Positions 9,364-18,799 are shown, counted from the stretch's first letter. The stretch: 32,494 nucleotides of DNA from Duncaniella sp. (GCA_029061025.1 JAIDSW010000261.1:1-32494), one strand, 5' to 3'. Program-made: numbers and translations. The notes: a model not told the origin generated them from the letters alone.

Positions 9364-12195
9364 TTACCTCGGGGGGCGGCCGCCGCCGGGGCCGCCGGGA
9401 CCACCGAAGCCGCGACCGGGACCGCCGGGGCCCATGTCGCCGCCGTCAACCGACGGGGTATTGCCTTTTCCGAATGTATTGAACTTCCACGTGAGCGTCA
9501 CCATAAAGTAGCGTGTGAGCGAGTTATATTCGATGTCGTCGATATAGTTGGCCGTCACGTTGCGGCGTATGTTGGAGGTCTGGTTGAGGAGGTCGTGCAC
9601 CTTCAGGGCGATGGTGAGCGACTTGTCGCGCAGCACCTGCTGGGAAATGGAAGCATTCCACATCAGGGTCTTGGTGTCATATCCGGCCGCCATTCCGGTG
9701 GTGGCTGAGTAGCGCAGATCGGTCTGAAGGTTGAAACCCCATGAGGTATAATATGTACCGTCGAATCGTCCGCCGTAGCTGTGCACGGTCTGATTGCGCT
9801 GCTGCGGCAGCGAGTTCTTGGTGAGCTGCAGGCGGTATTCGGGACGCAGCTCCAGCTCGAAGTGGTCAGGGCGGAATGTGATGCCGGGGCTTTCCATTAC
9901 GGTGAATGACAGCGAGTTGTTGCGCGCGCCATTGTTGAAACCTACGTTGTGGTTAACGTTGGCGAAGATATGATTGGAGATGTTCCACTTCTTGTTGCGC
10001 AGCGGCTGGTTAAACATGTTCATCAACCGGGCTGACCACACACCGTTGACGTTGGTATATGTAGTGGTGCGCACTGCCGTTACGGGATCGACCGTGGTGA
10101 GCGACACGATGGAGTTCTGAGTGAACGAGCCGTTAAGCATGAGCATTATCGAGCGCTGGCTGTCGGCATTATAATCCTGGAAACGGAGATTAAAGTTATG
10201 GGTGAACGAGGGATCGAGGTCAGGATTACCCTGCTTGATGTTCATGGGGTCGGAAATATCGGCCACGGGCTGCAGCTGGGTCATGCTCGGCTGTGAAGAA
10301 CGGCCGCGGTAGAATACCTGAAATGATGACTGCTTGTCGAGCTTGTAGCGCAGACGCAGATAGGGAGCATAGTTCCACACCCAGCGCGTGGGAATGGTCT
10401 TGGCGTCGTCGATAAGATTCTCACTCTTCGACATCTGCGGCACAAACTGCAATCCGCCCTCGAAGTTGAGCTTCTTGCCCGATTTCTTGTAACCTACCTG
10501 CACGCTCTGGTTTGACGACTCGTTGCGAAACGAGTTGGAGTAATCAGGATTGGGTTCCGCGCCCAGTGGCGGGAGCACGCCTTCATATCCGTCGGGCAGG
10601 TCGTAGGTGAGCTTGTCGGCATTGTTCCAGCGGTAGTTGAAGCGGTAGGCGAATACGAGGGCATGGCCTTTCTCGGGATCGCCGAGGGGCTCGGTATAGG
10701 TGACGCGGGCGTTGACGCTGTTGCTCCATGTGTGGTTGTTGCCATACTGGTCGAGCTTTATATCATCGTTCATCACATCCTCCTCGGTGGGCATATACTC
10801 GGAGTTGTATATGGTATTGGAGATGGATTTCTCGGTCTCGCGCACATTTGACATCTGATACTGGGCGCTTATCGAGAACGAGCGGCCTTTTTTCTCCTTA
10901 AACGAGTGGGAGTAGATCAAGCGACCCGATGCCTCCCACGAGTTGCCGCGCGAGCGGTCTACATTGTCGGCGGTATACACCTCGCGCATGGAGCGGTCGA
11001 GATACTGCGACCACTCGTCGTTGAAGGAATTGTTGTGGTTAAACGAGAAATTCGGGCGGAATTCGAGTGTATTATACTCATTCGGCTTCCAGAGCATGCG
11101 GAACTGGCCGCTAACATTGTTGCCCCGGTTGCGGGAATACTTTGTGGAGTTGGTATAGGTGGAATAGTCCTCGAAAAGTTCCTGACGATTCTGTCGGGTG
11201 TCGGAAATATTGTCGGTATTGGTGAAGATCACATTACCGCCCACGCGGAATATCTCGCCGTTGCCCACGTTGAAATTCAAGCCGGCGGCACGCGACACGG
11301 TGATACCGTTGTCGCCTCCGAAGCGGCGGAAACGTCCGCCATTGGAATCGGTGAAGCCCATCTCATTGATATTATTGAGATTTCCCAGGAAGGTGAGCTG
11401 GTTTCCGTTCCAGAAGCGGTTGATGTTAAACGACCCTGCATATCGGTCGTCGGTTCCGTAGCCGCCTGTCACCGTGCCAAACCATCCCTGATTCATCCCC
11501 TTCTTCACCGAGAGGTTAATCACCGTCTCGTCCTCGCCGTCGTCCACACCCGTCAGGCGCGCTTCGTCGCTCTTGCGGTCGACCACCTGGAGCTTGTCGA
11601 TCATCGAGGCGGGAAGGTTCTTGGATGCCACCTTGGGGTCATCGGCGAAAAACTCCTTGCCGTCGACAAGAATTTTCGATATGGTCTTGCCGTTGGCTGT
11701 AATGGAGCCGTCAGAGCCCACCTCCACACCGGGCAGACGCTTGAGAAGGTCCTCGACCACGGCATTGGGCTGAGTGCGGTAAGAGTCGGCGTTATATTCC
11801 ACCGTGTCCTCCATCACCTTTATGGGAGTCTTTACGGCCACTACCTGCACCTCGCTCAGCAGCGTGGATGATTCCTTCAGTTTAATCTCGCCGAGCCGCA
11901 GGTTTTTCGTCCCCACGGTCACGGGAGCCTCATAATCGGCATACCCGATATAGGCTATCGACAGTATGTATTTCCCGGCATTGACGTCGGTGAAGCGGAA
12001 ACGGCCGTCGTCGTCGGTGGTGACACCTTTTACGAAAGCACTGTCGCGCGCCGCAAGCAGCTTCACGGCCGCCTCTGTAAGCGGCTCGGCGGTATCGGCG
12101 TCGATCACCTTGCCGGTGACGTTGAGAGCCGACGCAAGCGCAGGCAGCAGCCACGCAAGCATAAGGAGGAGGATTTTTTTCCCTGCAAGTCTCAT
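9364..12195 (-). CDS. TonB-dependent-receptor-like outer-membrane beta-barrel protein with carboxypeptidase-regulatory-like N-terminal domain
   Basis: 943 aa; signal peptide; LNVTGKVIDADTAEPLTEAAVKLLAARDSAFVKGVTTDDDGRF; plug motif VEDLLKRLPGVEVGSDGSITANGKTISKILVDGKEFF; Gly/Pro-rich C-terminus. Confidence 0.92.
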   Translation of the reverse strand: MRLAGKKILLLMLAWLLPALASALNVTGKVIDADTAEPLTEAAVKLLAARDSAFVKGVTTDDDGRFRFTDVNAGKYILSIAYIGYADYEAPVTVGTKNLRLGEIKLKESSTLLSEVQVVAVKTPIKVMEDTVEYNADSYRTQPNAVVEDLLKRLPGVEVGSDGSITANGKTISKILVDGKEFFADDPKVASKNLPASMIDKLQVVDRKSDEARLTGVDDGEDETVINLSVKKGMNQGWFGTVTGGYGTDDRYAGSFNINRFWNGNQLTFLGNLNNINEMGFTDSNGGRFRRFGGDNGITVSRAAGLNFNVGNGEIFRVGGNVIFTNTDNISDTRQNRQELFEDYSTYTNSTKYSRNRGNNVSGQFRMLWKPNEYNTLEFRPNFSFNHNNSFNDEWSQYLDRSMREVYTADNVDRSRGNSWEASGRLIYSHSFKEKKGRSFSISAQYQMSNVRETEKSISNTIYNSEYMPTEEDVMNDDIKLDQYGNNHTWSNSVNARVTYTEPLGDPEKGHALVFAYRFNYRWNNADKLTYDLPDGYEGVLPPLGAEPNPDYSNSFRNESSNQSVQVGYKKSGKKLNFEGGLQFVPQMSKSENLIDDAKTIPTRWVWNYAPYLRLRYKLDKQSSFQVFYRGRSSQPSMTQLQPVADISDPMNIKQGNPDLDPSFTHNFNLRFQDYNADSQRSIMLMLNGSFTQNSIVSLTTVDPVTAVRTTTYTNVNGVWSARLMNMFNQPLRNKKWNISNHIFANVNHNVGFNNGARNNSLSFTVMESPGITFRPDHFELELRPEYRLQLTKNSLPQQRNQTVHSYGGRFDGTYYTSWGFNLQTDLRYSATTGMAAGYDTKTLMWNASISQQVLRDKSLTIALKVHDLLNQTSNIRRNVTANYIDDIEYNSLTRYFMVTLTWKFNTFGKGNTPSVDGGDMGPGGPGRGFGGPGGPGGGRPPR

Positions 12196-12258
12196 ATCTG
12201 TTTTGTTGTGTTGAGCGGAATGGAATGTAAATTATGAGTCAACTCAATAATCTGACTG

Positions 12259-12266
12259 CAAAGTTA
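12259..12266 (-). promoter_or_regulatory. -7 box TAACTTTG for the outer-membrane protein gene
   Basis: Reverse complement of caaagtta; about 64 nt upstream of the start. Confidence 0.55.
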
Positions 12267-12383
12267 CGCATAGGTTTAAAACATTTCCAAAATATCAGGG
12301 CTATAATCGACATTCAGGCCTATTTATCCGACGAATCAGCATGCCGGCTTCAATCAAAGTTTCGTAAAGTCGAAGTTTTTCGC

Positions 12384-12391
12384 TACATTTG
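12384..12391 (+). promoter_or_regulatory. -7 box TACATTTG
   Basis: Matches TAnnTTTG; the ATG at 12413 follows. The TTG start of the predicted ORF at 12389 lies inside this box. Confidence 0.6.
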
Positions 12392-12412
12392 CGGTCACAA
12401 ACTTTACTAAAC

Positions 12413-12790
12413 ATGGATCAGGATCTGAAAAAGCAGCTTACCGCCGACCCCGACGGCCTGCTAACCTACGAATACATAGCCAATCACATAGGCGCCTGCG
12501 ACGATATAATGGACGAACTTGTCGATAACATGATTCTTGTCGACAATTCGGGCCAGTTCACCGTAAGCTCGGCCCGCTATCTCAGCGCCATCGACGCTGA
12601 AAAATACCGCCACGCCATCAGCCGCCTTATCGCCGGCGCCATCGAGAAAGACCGCGAGCGCCGCTACATAGGCGACCTGCTGCCCGCCATATGGGGCGCT
12701 GATTATGAAGCGCGCGCCGACGAGCTCTCGGCTGCCGACGATAATTTCCGCCGCATCTACAAGCGTCTGTTCCCTTCGTCGACCATCTAA
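12413..12790 (+). CDS. Conserved-type hypothetical protein (start revised from 12389)
   Basis: 125 aa MDQDLKKQLTADPDGLLTYEYIANHIGACDDIMDELVDNMI...; downstream of a good -7 box and just ahead of the cyclophilin gene. Confidence 0.75.
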   Translation: MDQDLKKQLTADPDGLLTYEYIANHIGACDDIMDELVDNMILVDNSGQFTVSSARYLSAIDAEKYRHAISRLIAGAIEKDRERRYIGDLLPAIWGADYEARADELSAADDNFRRIYKRLFPSSTI

Positions 12791-12801
12791 CCAGCGATAC
12801 A

Positions 12802-13650
12802 ATGCGCAAAATTTTTCTGATAATCACCGTTTTGCTTGCAGCCGTGTGCCTGCACGCAGCTACCCCCAACAGTAACAATATGACCACTCCCAACACCACC
12901 AAAGACGCCCGCGTGCTCATCCACACCACCATGGGCGACATCACCGTGGCTCTCTACGGCGACACCCCTCTGCATCGCGACAATTTCCTCCGCCTCGCCC
13001 GCGAGGGATATTATGACGGCGTGCTTTTTCACCGCGTTATCAAAAACTTCATGATCCAGACCGGTGACCCCGACTCAAAGACCGCCGCACCCGGCGATAT
13101 GCTCGGCGCCGGTGGTCCTGACTACACCATAGCCGCTGAAATAGTGTATCCCCGCCACTTCCACAAGCGCGGCGCACTCGCGGCAGCCCGCACCGGCGAC
13201 AATGTGAATCCCGAGCGCCGCTCGTCGGGCAGCCAGTTTTACATCGTGACCGGCAACGTATACTCCGAAGGTCAGATGAAGAGCCTTGAGCATAACCTTG
13301 AGATGCAGAATCTCCAGAATATTTTCAACGACCTCGCCCGACAGCACAACGACACCATCATGGCAATGCGCCGCAACCGTGACCGCGAAGGCCTGATGGC
13401 CCTGCAGGAAAAACTCGCTGCCGAGGCTGAGAAAATCGGTGCCGAGAATCCCGTGAAGCTCACTCCGGAACAGATCGAGATCTATACCACTACAGGCGGT
13501 GCTCCCCATCTCGACGGCACTTATACCGTGTTTGGCGAAGTCACCGAGGGTCTTGACGTGGTGGAGAAAATCGAGAATGTCCCCACCGGCAGCGCCGACC
13601 GTCCTACAGAGGATGTGAAAATCATCTCAATGGAGATACTTGATGAATAA
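12802..13650 (+). CDS. Cyclophilin-type peptidyl-prolyl cis-trans isomerase, signal peptide present
   Basis: 282 aa; signal peptide; TTMGDITVALYGDTPLHRDNFLRLAREGYYDGVLFHRVIKNFMIQTGDP, SSGSQFYIVTG, DGTYTVFGEVTEGLDVVEKI. Confidence 0.94.
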   Translation: MRKIFLIITVLLAAVCLHAATPNSNNMTTPNTTKDARVLIHTTMGDITVALYGDTPLHRDNFLRLAREGYYDGVLFHRVIKNFMIQTGDPDSKTAAPGDMLGAGGPDYTIAAEIVYPRHFHKRGALAAARTGDNVNPERRSSGSQFYIVTGNVYSEGQMKSLEHNLEMQNLQNIFNDLARQHNDTIMAMRRNRDREGLMALQEKLAAEAEKIGAENPVKLTPEQIEIYTTTGGAPHLDGTYTVFGEVTEGLDVVEKIENVPTGSADRPTEDVKIISMEILDE

Positions 13651-14905
13651 CTCGTCATTCACCCTCGGCAACGGTCTGAGGGTAATACATAATTACGATC
13701 CGGCCACCGCCATGGTGGCCGTTGACGTGCTATATAATGTGGGTGCGCGCGACGAGAATCCCCATCTCACAGGCATGGCGCACCTTTTCGAGCACCTGAT
13801 GTTTGCCGGCTCGGAAAACGTGGCTGACTACGATGGCGCGCTCGAGCGAGTGGGTGGCATAAGCAACGCATGGACCTCCAACGATTTCACCAATTTTTAT
13901 GATGTGGCTCCCGCCGCCAATGCCGAGACTCTTTTCTGGCTCGAAAGCGACCGCATGCTGTCGCTTTCATTCTCGCAGAAATCGCTCGACGTGCAGCGCA
14001 GCGTGGTGATCGAGGAGTTTAAGCAGACTCATCTCAACCGCCCCTACGGCGACCTGTCACATCATCTGCGTGCGATGCTCTACACCGTTCACCCCTACCG
14101 CTACCCTACGATAGGCAAGGAAATCGACCACCTGCGCCGTGTGACGCTCGACGATCTGAAGCAATTCTACTTCTCTCACTACGCGCCCAACAATGCCGTG
14201 CTCGCCGTGAGCGGCAATCTCACGCTCGACAAAGTAAGGGAGCTTGCCGAAAAATGGTTTGGCTCGATTCCGCGACGCGACATCACGCCCCGCACATATC
14301 CCTCCGAACCGCCCATTATGTCTCCGCGCATAGAGCGACTGAGGCGCGACGTGCCACGCGCTATGATCACGGTAGCTTTTCCCATGCCGGGATATGGACA
14401 GCCTGGATATATCGAGTGTGACCTCATCACCGACATTCTCGCCAACGGACGCTCATCGCGCTTCTACCGCGAGCTCGTGATGCAGGGCGACCTTTTCAGC
14501 GATGCCGACGCCTCGATTTCAGGCTCCGACGAACCGGGATTCCTTATGCTCAACGGGCGCCTCAACCGCAGCGACGATACCTCTGTGGCCGAGGCCCGGA
14601 GGATACTCACCGAGGCGGCGTGCACTCTCGCGCAGCCGGGCAACGTGACCGGGCATGAACTCACTCGGGCTGTAAACCGATTTGAGAGCCAGTCGACATT
14701 CTCGTCGATGAACTTTCTCAACAAGGCTCAGACTCTTGCCATGGCCGAAATGCACGGCGAAGACATAAACTCCATAGTGCCCGCCTACCGCCGCGTGACC
14801 ACCGCCGACATCACCTCCACCGCCACCCGCATCCTCGCCCCCTCCCGCTCCGCCACCATCGAATACCTCCCGCGGGAATCGAATATGATCCCCAATAAAA
14901 TTTAG
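13643..14905 (+). CDS. M16 family (pitrilysin-like) zinc metallopeptidase
   Basis: HLFEHLMFAGS matches HxxEH, with a downstream Glu in SVVIEEFKQ. Overlaps the cyclophilin stop (ATGAATAA). Confidence 0.92.
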   Translation: MNNSSFTLGNGLRVIHNYDPATAMVAVDVLYNVGARDENPHLTGMAHLFEHLMFAGSENVADYDGALERVGGISNAWTSNDFTNFYDVAPAANAETLFWLESDRMLSLSFSQKSLDVQRSVVIEEFKQTHLNRPYGDLSHHLRAMLYTVHPYRYPTIGKEIDHLRRVTLDDLKQFYFSHYAPNNAVLAVSGNLTLDKVRELAEKWFGSIPRRDITPRTYPSEPPIMSPRIERLRRDVPRAMITVAFPMPGYGQPGYIECDLITDILANGRSSRFYRELVMQGDLFSDADASISGSDEPGFLMLNGRLNRSDDTSVAEARRILTEAACTLAQPGNVTGHELTRAVNRFESQSTFSSMNFLNKAQTLAMAEMHGEDINSIVPAYRRVTTADITSTATRILAPSRSATIEYLPRESNMIPNKI

Positions 14906-14945
14906 CTTTCGCGATCCCATACCCAGCCTTACTACTTGAAAATTT

Positions 14946-15755
14946 ATGGCCAAAATATTTGTTCAAAATACCAATATTTCAATAATATCAGTAAATGGAG
15001 ATGATTATATTTCTTTGACTGATTTAGCTCGACATAAAAGTGACGAGCCTAATGCTGTGATTGCTAATTGGATGCGAAACCGCAATACTATTGAGTATCT
15101 CGGTATATGGGAACAACTATACAACCCCGAGTTTAAACCCACCGAATTCGAGGGGTTTAGAACTCAAGCCGGATTGAATGCGTTCACTCTTTCCCCTAAA
15201 AAATGGATCGAATCGACCGATGCTATCGGAATAATTGCAAAATCAGGACGTTACGGCGGCACATACGCTCACAAAGATATTGCATTCAAGTTTGCAAGTT
15301 GGATTTCAGTAGAATTTGAATTATACATAGTCAAAGAGTTTCAGCGTCTTAAAACTGAGGAACAAAAACTGTTCGGTTGGACGGCCAAACGCGAACTTGC
15401 AAAAATAAACTACCGTATTCACACTGACGCTATAAAAGAAAACCTGATTCCGGCAGAGGTTTCCCCGGCACAGGCAAGTATCATTTATGCTAATGAAGCC
15501 GACGTACTTAATGTAGCGATGTTCGGCATAACAGCCAAGCAATGGCGCGAGGCTCACCCGGAGTTAAAAGGCAATATACGAGACCACGCCACCATAAACG
15601 AACTAATCTGCCTGTCGAATATGGAAAATCTAAATGCCGTTTTCATCGGACAGGGAATGACACAAAGAGATCGTCTCATAAAACTTAACCAAATTGCAAT
15701 TCATCAGATGAGCATATTGGAAAGTGACTCCAACGATATAAAACTGCTTAAATAA
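14946..15755 (+). CDS. KilA-N domain-containing DNA-binding protein
   Basis: 269 aa; DDYISLTDLARHKSDEPNAVIANWMRNRNTIEYLGIWEQLYNPEFKPTEF ... GRYGGTYAHKDIAFKFASWISVEFELYIVKEFQRLK is KilA-N-like. More AT-rich than its neighbours. Confidence 0.88.
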   Translation: MAKIFVQNTNISIISVNGDDYISLTDLARHKSDEPNAVIANWMRNRNTIEYLGIWEQLYNPEFKPTEFEGFRTQAGLNAFTLSPKKWIESTDAIGIIAKSGRYGGTYAHKDIAFKFASWISVEFELYIVKEFQRLKTEEQKLFGWTAKRELAKINYRIHTDAIKENLIPAEVSPAQASIIYANEADVLNVAMFGITAKQWREAHPELKGNIRDHATINELICLSNMENLNAVFIGQGMTQRDRLIKLNQIAIHQMSILESDSNDIKLLK

Positions 15756-15775
15756 AAGAGCGAGAACAAACAATC

Positions 15776-15815
15776 CATTTACAAAAACTGCCAATATTGG
15801 CAGTTTTTGTAAATG
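15776..15815. terminator. Perfect 40-bp palindrome downstream of the KilA-N gene (possible bidirectional terminator or protein-binding dyad)
   Basis: CATTTACAAAAACTGCCAATATTGGCAGTTTTTGTAAATG is exactly self-complementary. Confidence 0.7.
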
Positions 15816-15959
15816 AAAACAATCAAACACCTAACTATCAACTCTGTAGGGGCGCTCGCTCGGGTGAATCCGGCCGTGCAAAATACCTTACTGCTCTACC
15901 GGGGAAAAGGTAATTCCCAATATCGGTGCAATGCGTGTGACGAGAGGGGGGAGAACCGA

Positions 15960-16000
15960 AAAAAGTCCGGCAAGCCTTCGCGGCCTGACGGACTTTACTA
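15960..16000 (-). terminator. Intrinsic terminator of the PurF-like gene
   Basis: On the minus strand: AAAGTCCG ... CGGACTTTTTTCGG. Confidence 0.75.
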
Positions 16001-16041
16001 CCTTGGATTAATTGTACCTTATTGTTTCAAGTAGATTTCTT

Positions 16042-17451
16042 TCAGAAGTGGCTGGAGCCGTCGAAGCAATGGGTGCACACCTTGCACTTGGGCAGGCCGA
16101 TAGCCTCGATGAGATCCTCGATGGTATTGAATTTCAAGGATGTGAGGCCGAAATGCTGACGCATACGCTCCACGAGCGCATTGTATTCAGGCGAGCCTGT
16201 AGTGGTGTAGGCTTCGAGATTCTTGTTGGGGTCGCCTTCCATTTCCTCGATAAGGCGGCGGGTGAGAAGTTCCATATCACTCTTTGACGATGTGAAGCCC
16301 ACATAGCGGCATCCATAGATGAGCGGGGGACAGGCGATGCGCATGTGCACCTCCTTGGCGCCGCAATCATAGAGCACTTTCACATTATCGTTGAGCTGCG
16401 TGCCGCGCACTATCGAGTCATCGCAGAAGAGAGCGCGCTGTCCCTTGAGCAGAGCCTTGTTGGGCACAAGTTTCATCTTAGCCACAAGGTCGCGCATCGA
16501 CTGGTCGGCCGGCATGAAGCTTCGGGGCCAGGTGGGGGTATATTTTGAAATCAGGCGACGGTAAGGCACACCTTTTCCGGCAGCATAGCCCAGAGCCATG
16601 CCTACGCCCGAATCAGGTATACCGCAAGCGCAGTCCACTTCGTTTTCATCGCTCAGCGCCATCTTGAAGCCCGACTTGAAACGCACGTCCTCCACATTGG
16701 CGCCCTCGTAGGTAGAGGTAGGGAAGCCGTAATAAACCCAAAGGAATGCACAAATCTGCATTTCCTTGCCCGGAGGCGTAAGCTGGCGCACCTCGTCGGC
16801 GGTCACCTCCACCACTTCACCCGGGCCGAGATCACGCACCACCTCATAATCGAGATTGGGTAATGAGGTCGATTCCGAGCACAGAGCATAAGCTCCATTC
16901 TTGTGGCCGAGGATGATGGGCGTGCGGCCGAGGCGGTCGCGGGCGGCGATGATAGAGTTCTCGGTAAGGATGAGCATGGAGCAAGAGCCCTTGATCTTGT
17001 CATATACATGCTTGATACCTTCCTCGAAAGTCTTTCCGCGGGTGATGAGCAGAGCTATCAGCTCGGTCTGATTAGTGTAGCCCGAACTTAGTTCGGCAAA
17101 ATGTTTTCCGTCCTCAAGCAGTTCCTTCTCAAGCTCGTCGAGGTTGCATATCTTGGCGATAGTCACGATTGCAAACCGTCCTAAATGAGAATTGATAATG
17201 ATAGGCTGTGGATCGGTGTCGCTGATTACGCCTATTCCCATATTCCCTTTGAACTTTGACAGCTCTTTCTCGAATTTCGTGCGGAAATAGGTGCTCTCCA
17301 GACTGTGGATGGAGCGACAGAACTTTTTTTCGACGTTGTCGAAGGTGGCCATGCCACCGCGACGGGTACCAAGGTGTGAATTATAGTCCACACCATAAAA
17401 CAGGTCATTGCGGCAAGCATCCTTGGATGCTACTCCGAAAAATCCTCCCAT
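16042..17451 (-). CDS. PurF-like protein (amidophosphoribosyltransferase family) with degenerate N-terminal glutaminase domain
   Basis: 469 aa; PRPP-binding motif ALFCDDSIVRGTQL; CGIPDSGVGMALGYAAGKGVPY. The N-terminus is MGGFFGVAS rather than Met-Cys-Gly. Confidence 0.9.
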   Translation of the reverse strand: MGGFFGVASKDACRNDLFYGVDYNSHLGTRRGGMATFDNVEKKFCRSIHSLESTYFRTKFEKELSKFKGNMGIGVISDTDPQPIIINSHLGRFAIVTIAKICNLDELEKELLEDGKHFAELSSGYTNQTELIALLITRGKTFEEGIKHVYDKIKGSCSMLILTENSIIAARDRLGRTPIILGHKNGAYALCSESTSLPNLDYEVVRDLGPGEVVEVTADEVRQLTPPGKEMQICAFLWVYYGFPTSTYEGANVEDVRFKSGFKMALSDENEVDCACGIPDSGVGMALGYAAGKGVPYRRLISKYTPTWPRSFMPADQSMRDLVAKMKLVPNKALLKGQRALFCDDSIVRGTQLNDNVKVLYDCGAKEVHMRIACPPLIYGCRYVGFTSSKSDMELLTRRLIEEMEGDPNKNLEAYTTTGSPEYNALVERMRQHFGLTSLKFNTIEDLIEAIGLPKCKVCTHCFDGSSHF

Positions 17452-17483
17452 AGTTATGTGTAAAAATTAAAAATTTTAAGGCG

Positions 17484-17491
17484 CAAAGTTA
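17484..17491 (-). promoter_or_regulatory. -7 box TAACTTTG for the PurF-like gene
   Basis: Reverse complement of caaagtta, about 33 nt upstream of the ATG. Confidence 0.55.
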
Positions 17492-17574
17492 GACAAAAAA
17501 TCCGACAAATTCACCAATAGAGAACAAAAATTTTTAACAAAATTATACAACTATGATTGTCAGAATTTTACCGA

Positions 17575-18624
17575 TTACTCTTCAAGCAGGCGAGCATATA
17601 TTTTGTCCAATTGCTCCACCACACTGTCGATCGAATAGGCTGCCGCCTTACTTCGGGAACTCTTTCCCATAGCGCTTCGTACAGTAGGATTTGCCACAAC
17701 ATCCGTGATTGCATCCGTAAGAGCGGTAATATCACCGGGCTCTATAAGATAACCGTTGTCTCCATCTTCAACTATTGAAGGTATACCTCCCACGCGCGAA
17801 GCTATAATTGGCATCTCCCATGCCATACATTCGAGAATCGACACGGGCAGCCCCTCAAAATACGACGGCAACACGAAGCAATGGCACATTTCGAGCAGCT
17901 TCCGCTTTTCATCGCCCGACACCCAACCTTCGAGCACAACATTATCGTCAAGGCCCTCGCTGCTTATCATCGACTGCAACTTATCCTCTTCGCTTCCGGC
18001 TCCGGCAATGTGCAGCACAACTCTGTCGCGCACCTCAGGCTTAAGCTGCGCCATTGCCTTGACGAGATCAACCACACCCTTAGCTTTTATATTATCCAAA
18101 ACTCCCAGATAAAGCAGGTGAATCTTTTCGGGATCAGCCTCGCGTTCCACTTGAGCCGGATAATTCACCGGATTCGGTACCAAATCAAGATTCTTAATGC
18201 CATGAGACGAAAAAAAGTCATACCACTGATCAGAAAGACATATCACCTCGTCGCAATAATTCAGTGAACGGGCAATACCTTCGGGATCGGTATTGAAATA
18301 GTCCGCAAATCGTCCGCTGTGCACATGCATCACCACCTTGCGACCAAGGCGCCGAGCCAGGCGGGCGAAATACATCTTGCGGCGGAAGCTGGCTCCCGAC
18401 GCCGAGTGTATATGCACTATCTTTATGGAGGGATGAGTGAGAAGCAGCCATGCCGCGCTGGCATAGCCTCCGATAAAATCAACTATCTTGCGGGCAGCCG
18501 ACCCGCCATGATAGCTGGCCACGAAGTGCGCCCCGGGCATAGTTGACGCATAGGCTTTCAGCACCTCGTCCATGCCGCCGCGCGACCGCGGACCGACGAA
18601 TAATATTTTCTCACTTTTAGTCAT
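17575..18624 (-). CDS. GT4-family glycosyltransferase (start revised from 18720)
   Basis: MTKSEKILFVGPRSRGGMDEVLKAY...; HVHSGRFADYF; EGLPVSILECMAWEMPIIASRVGGIPSIVEDGDNGYLIEPGD. The -7 box at 18634-18641 supports the start at 18624. Confidence 0.9.
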   Translation of the reverse strand: MTKSEKILFVGPRSRGGMDEVLKAYASTMPGAHFVASYHGGSAARKIVDFIGGYASAAWLLLTHPSIKIVHIHSASGASFRRKMYFARLARRLGRKVVMHVHSGRFADYFNTDPEGIARSLNYCDEVICLSDQWYDFFSSHGIKNLDLVPNPVNYPAQVEREADPEKIHLLYLGVLDNIKAKGVVDLVKAMAQLKPEVRDRVVLHIAGAGSEEDKLQSMISSEGLDDNVVLEGWVSGDEKRKLLEMCHCFVLPSYFEGLPVSILECMAWEMPIIASRVGGIPSIVEDGDNGYLIEPGDITALTDAITDVVANPTVRSAMGKSSRSKAAAYSIDSVVEQLDKIYARLLEE

Positions 18625-18633
18625 AACTGTCGG

Positions 18634-18641
18634 CAAAGATA
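18634..18641 (-). promoter_or_regulatory. -7 box TATCTTTG for the GT4 gene
   Basis: Reverse complement of caaagata; only about 9 nt from the ATG. Confidence 0.55.
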
Positions 18642-18767
18642 ACCAAAAATTATGAGATGCAGTCATCACGCATCTACATATTTCACTTTCAGCCTGAAGC
18701 CTTGCCACAGGCTCCGGCAATAAAAATCATGCAAAATGTTGCAATTTTGATGCATCATTAACTTTTT

Positions 18768-18799
18768 TTTGGGTAATTGCGGAAAAATATCTATATTCG
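18768..18799 (+). promoter_or_regulatory. Promoter of the glycogen operon
   Basis: TTTG (18768-18771), N20, TATATTCG (18792-18799); one deviation from TAnnTTTG. Confidence 0.5.

Noticed and set aside
10906-11871. 321-aa plus-strand ORF opposite the outer-membrane protein gene
   Set aside because: Antisense shadow of a well-supported TonB-receptor-like gene; composition (His/Ile/Val-rich) typical of shadow frames.
15841-15885. GTAGGGGCGCTCGCTCGGGTGAATCCGGCCGTGC as a third GTAGGG element
   Set aside because: Shares the GTAGGG start but the palindrome is degenerate; not counted as a firm copy.
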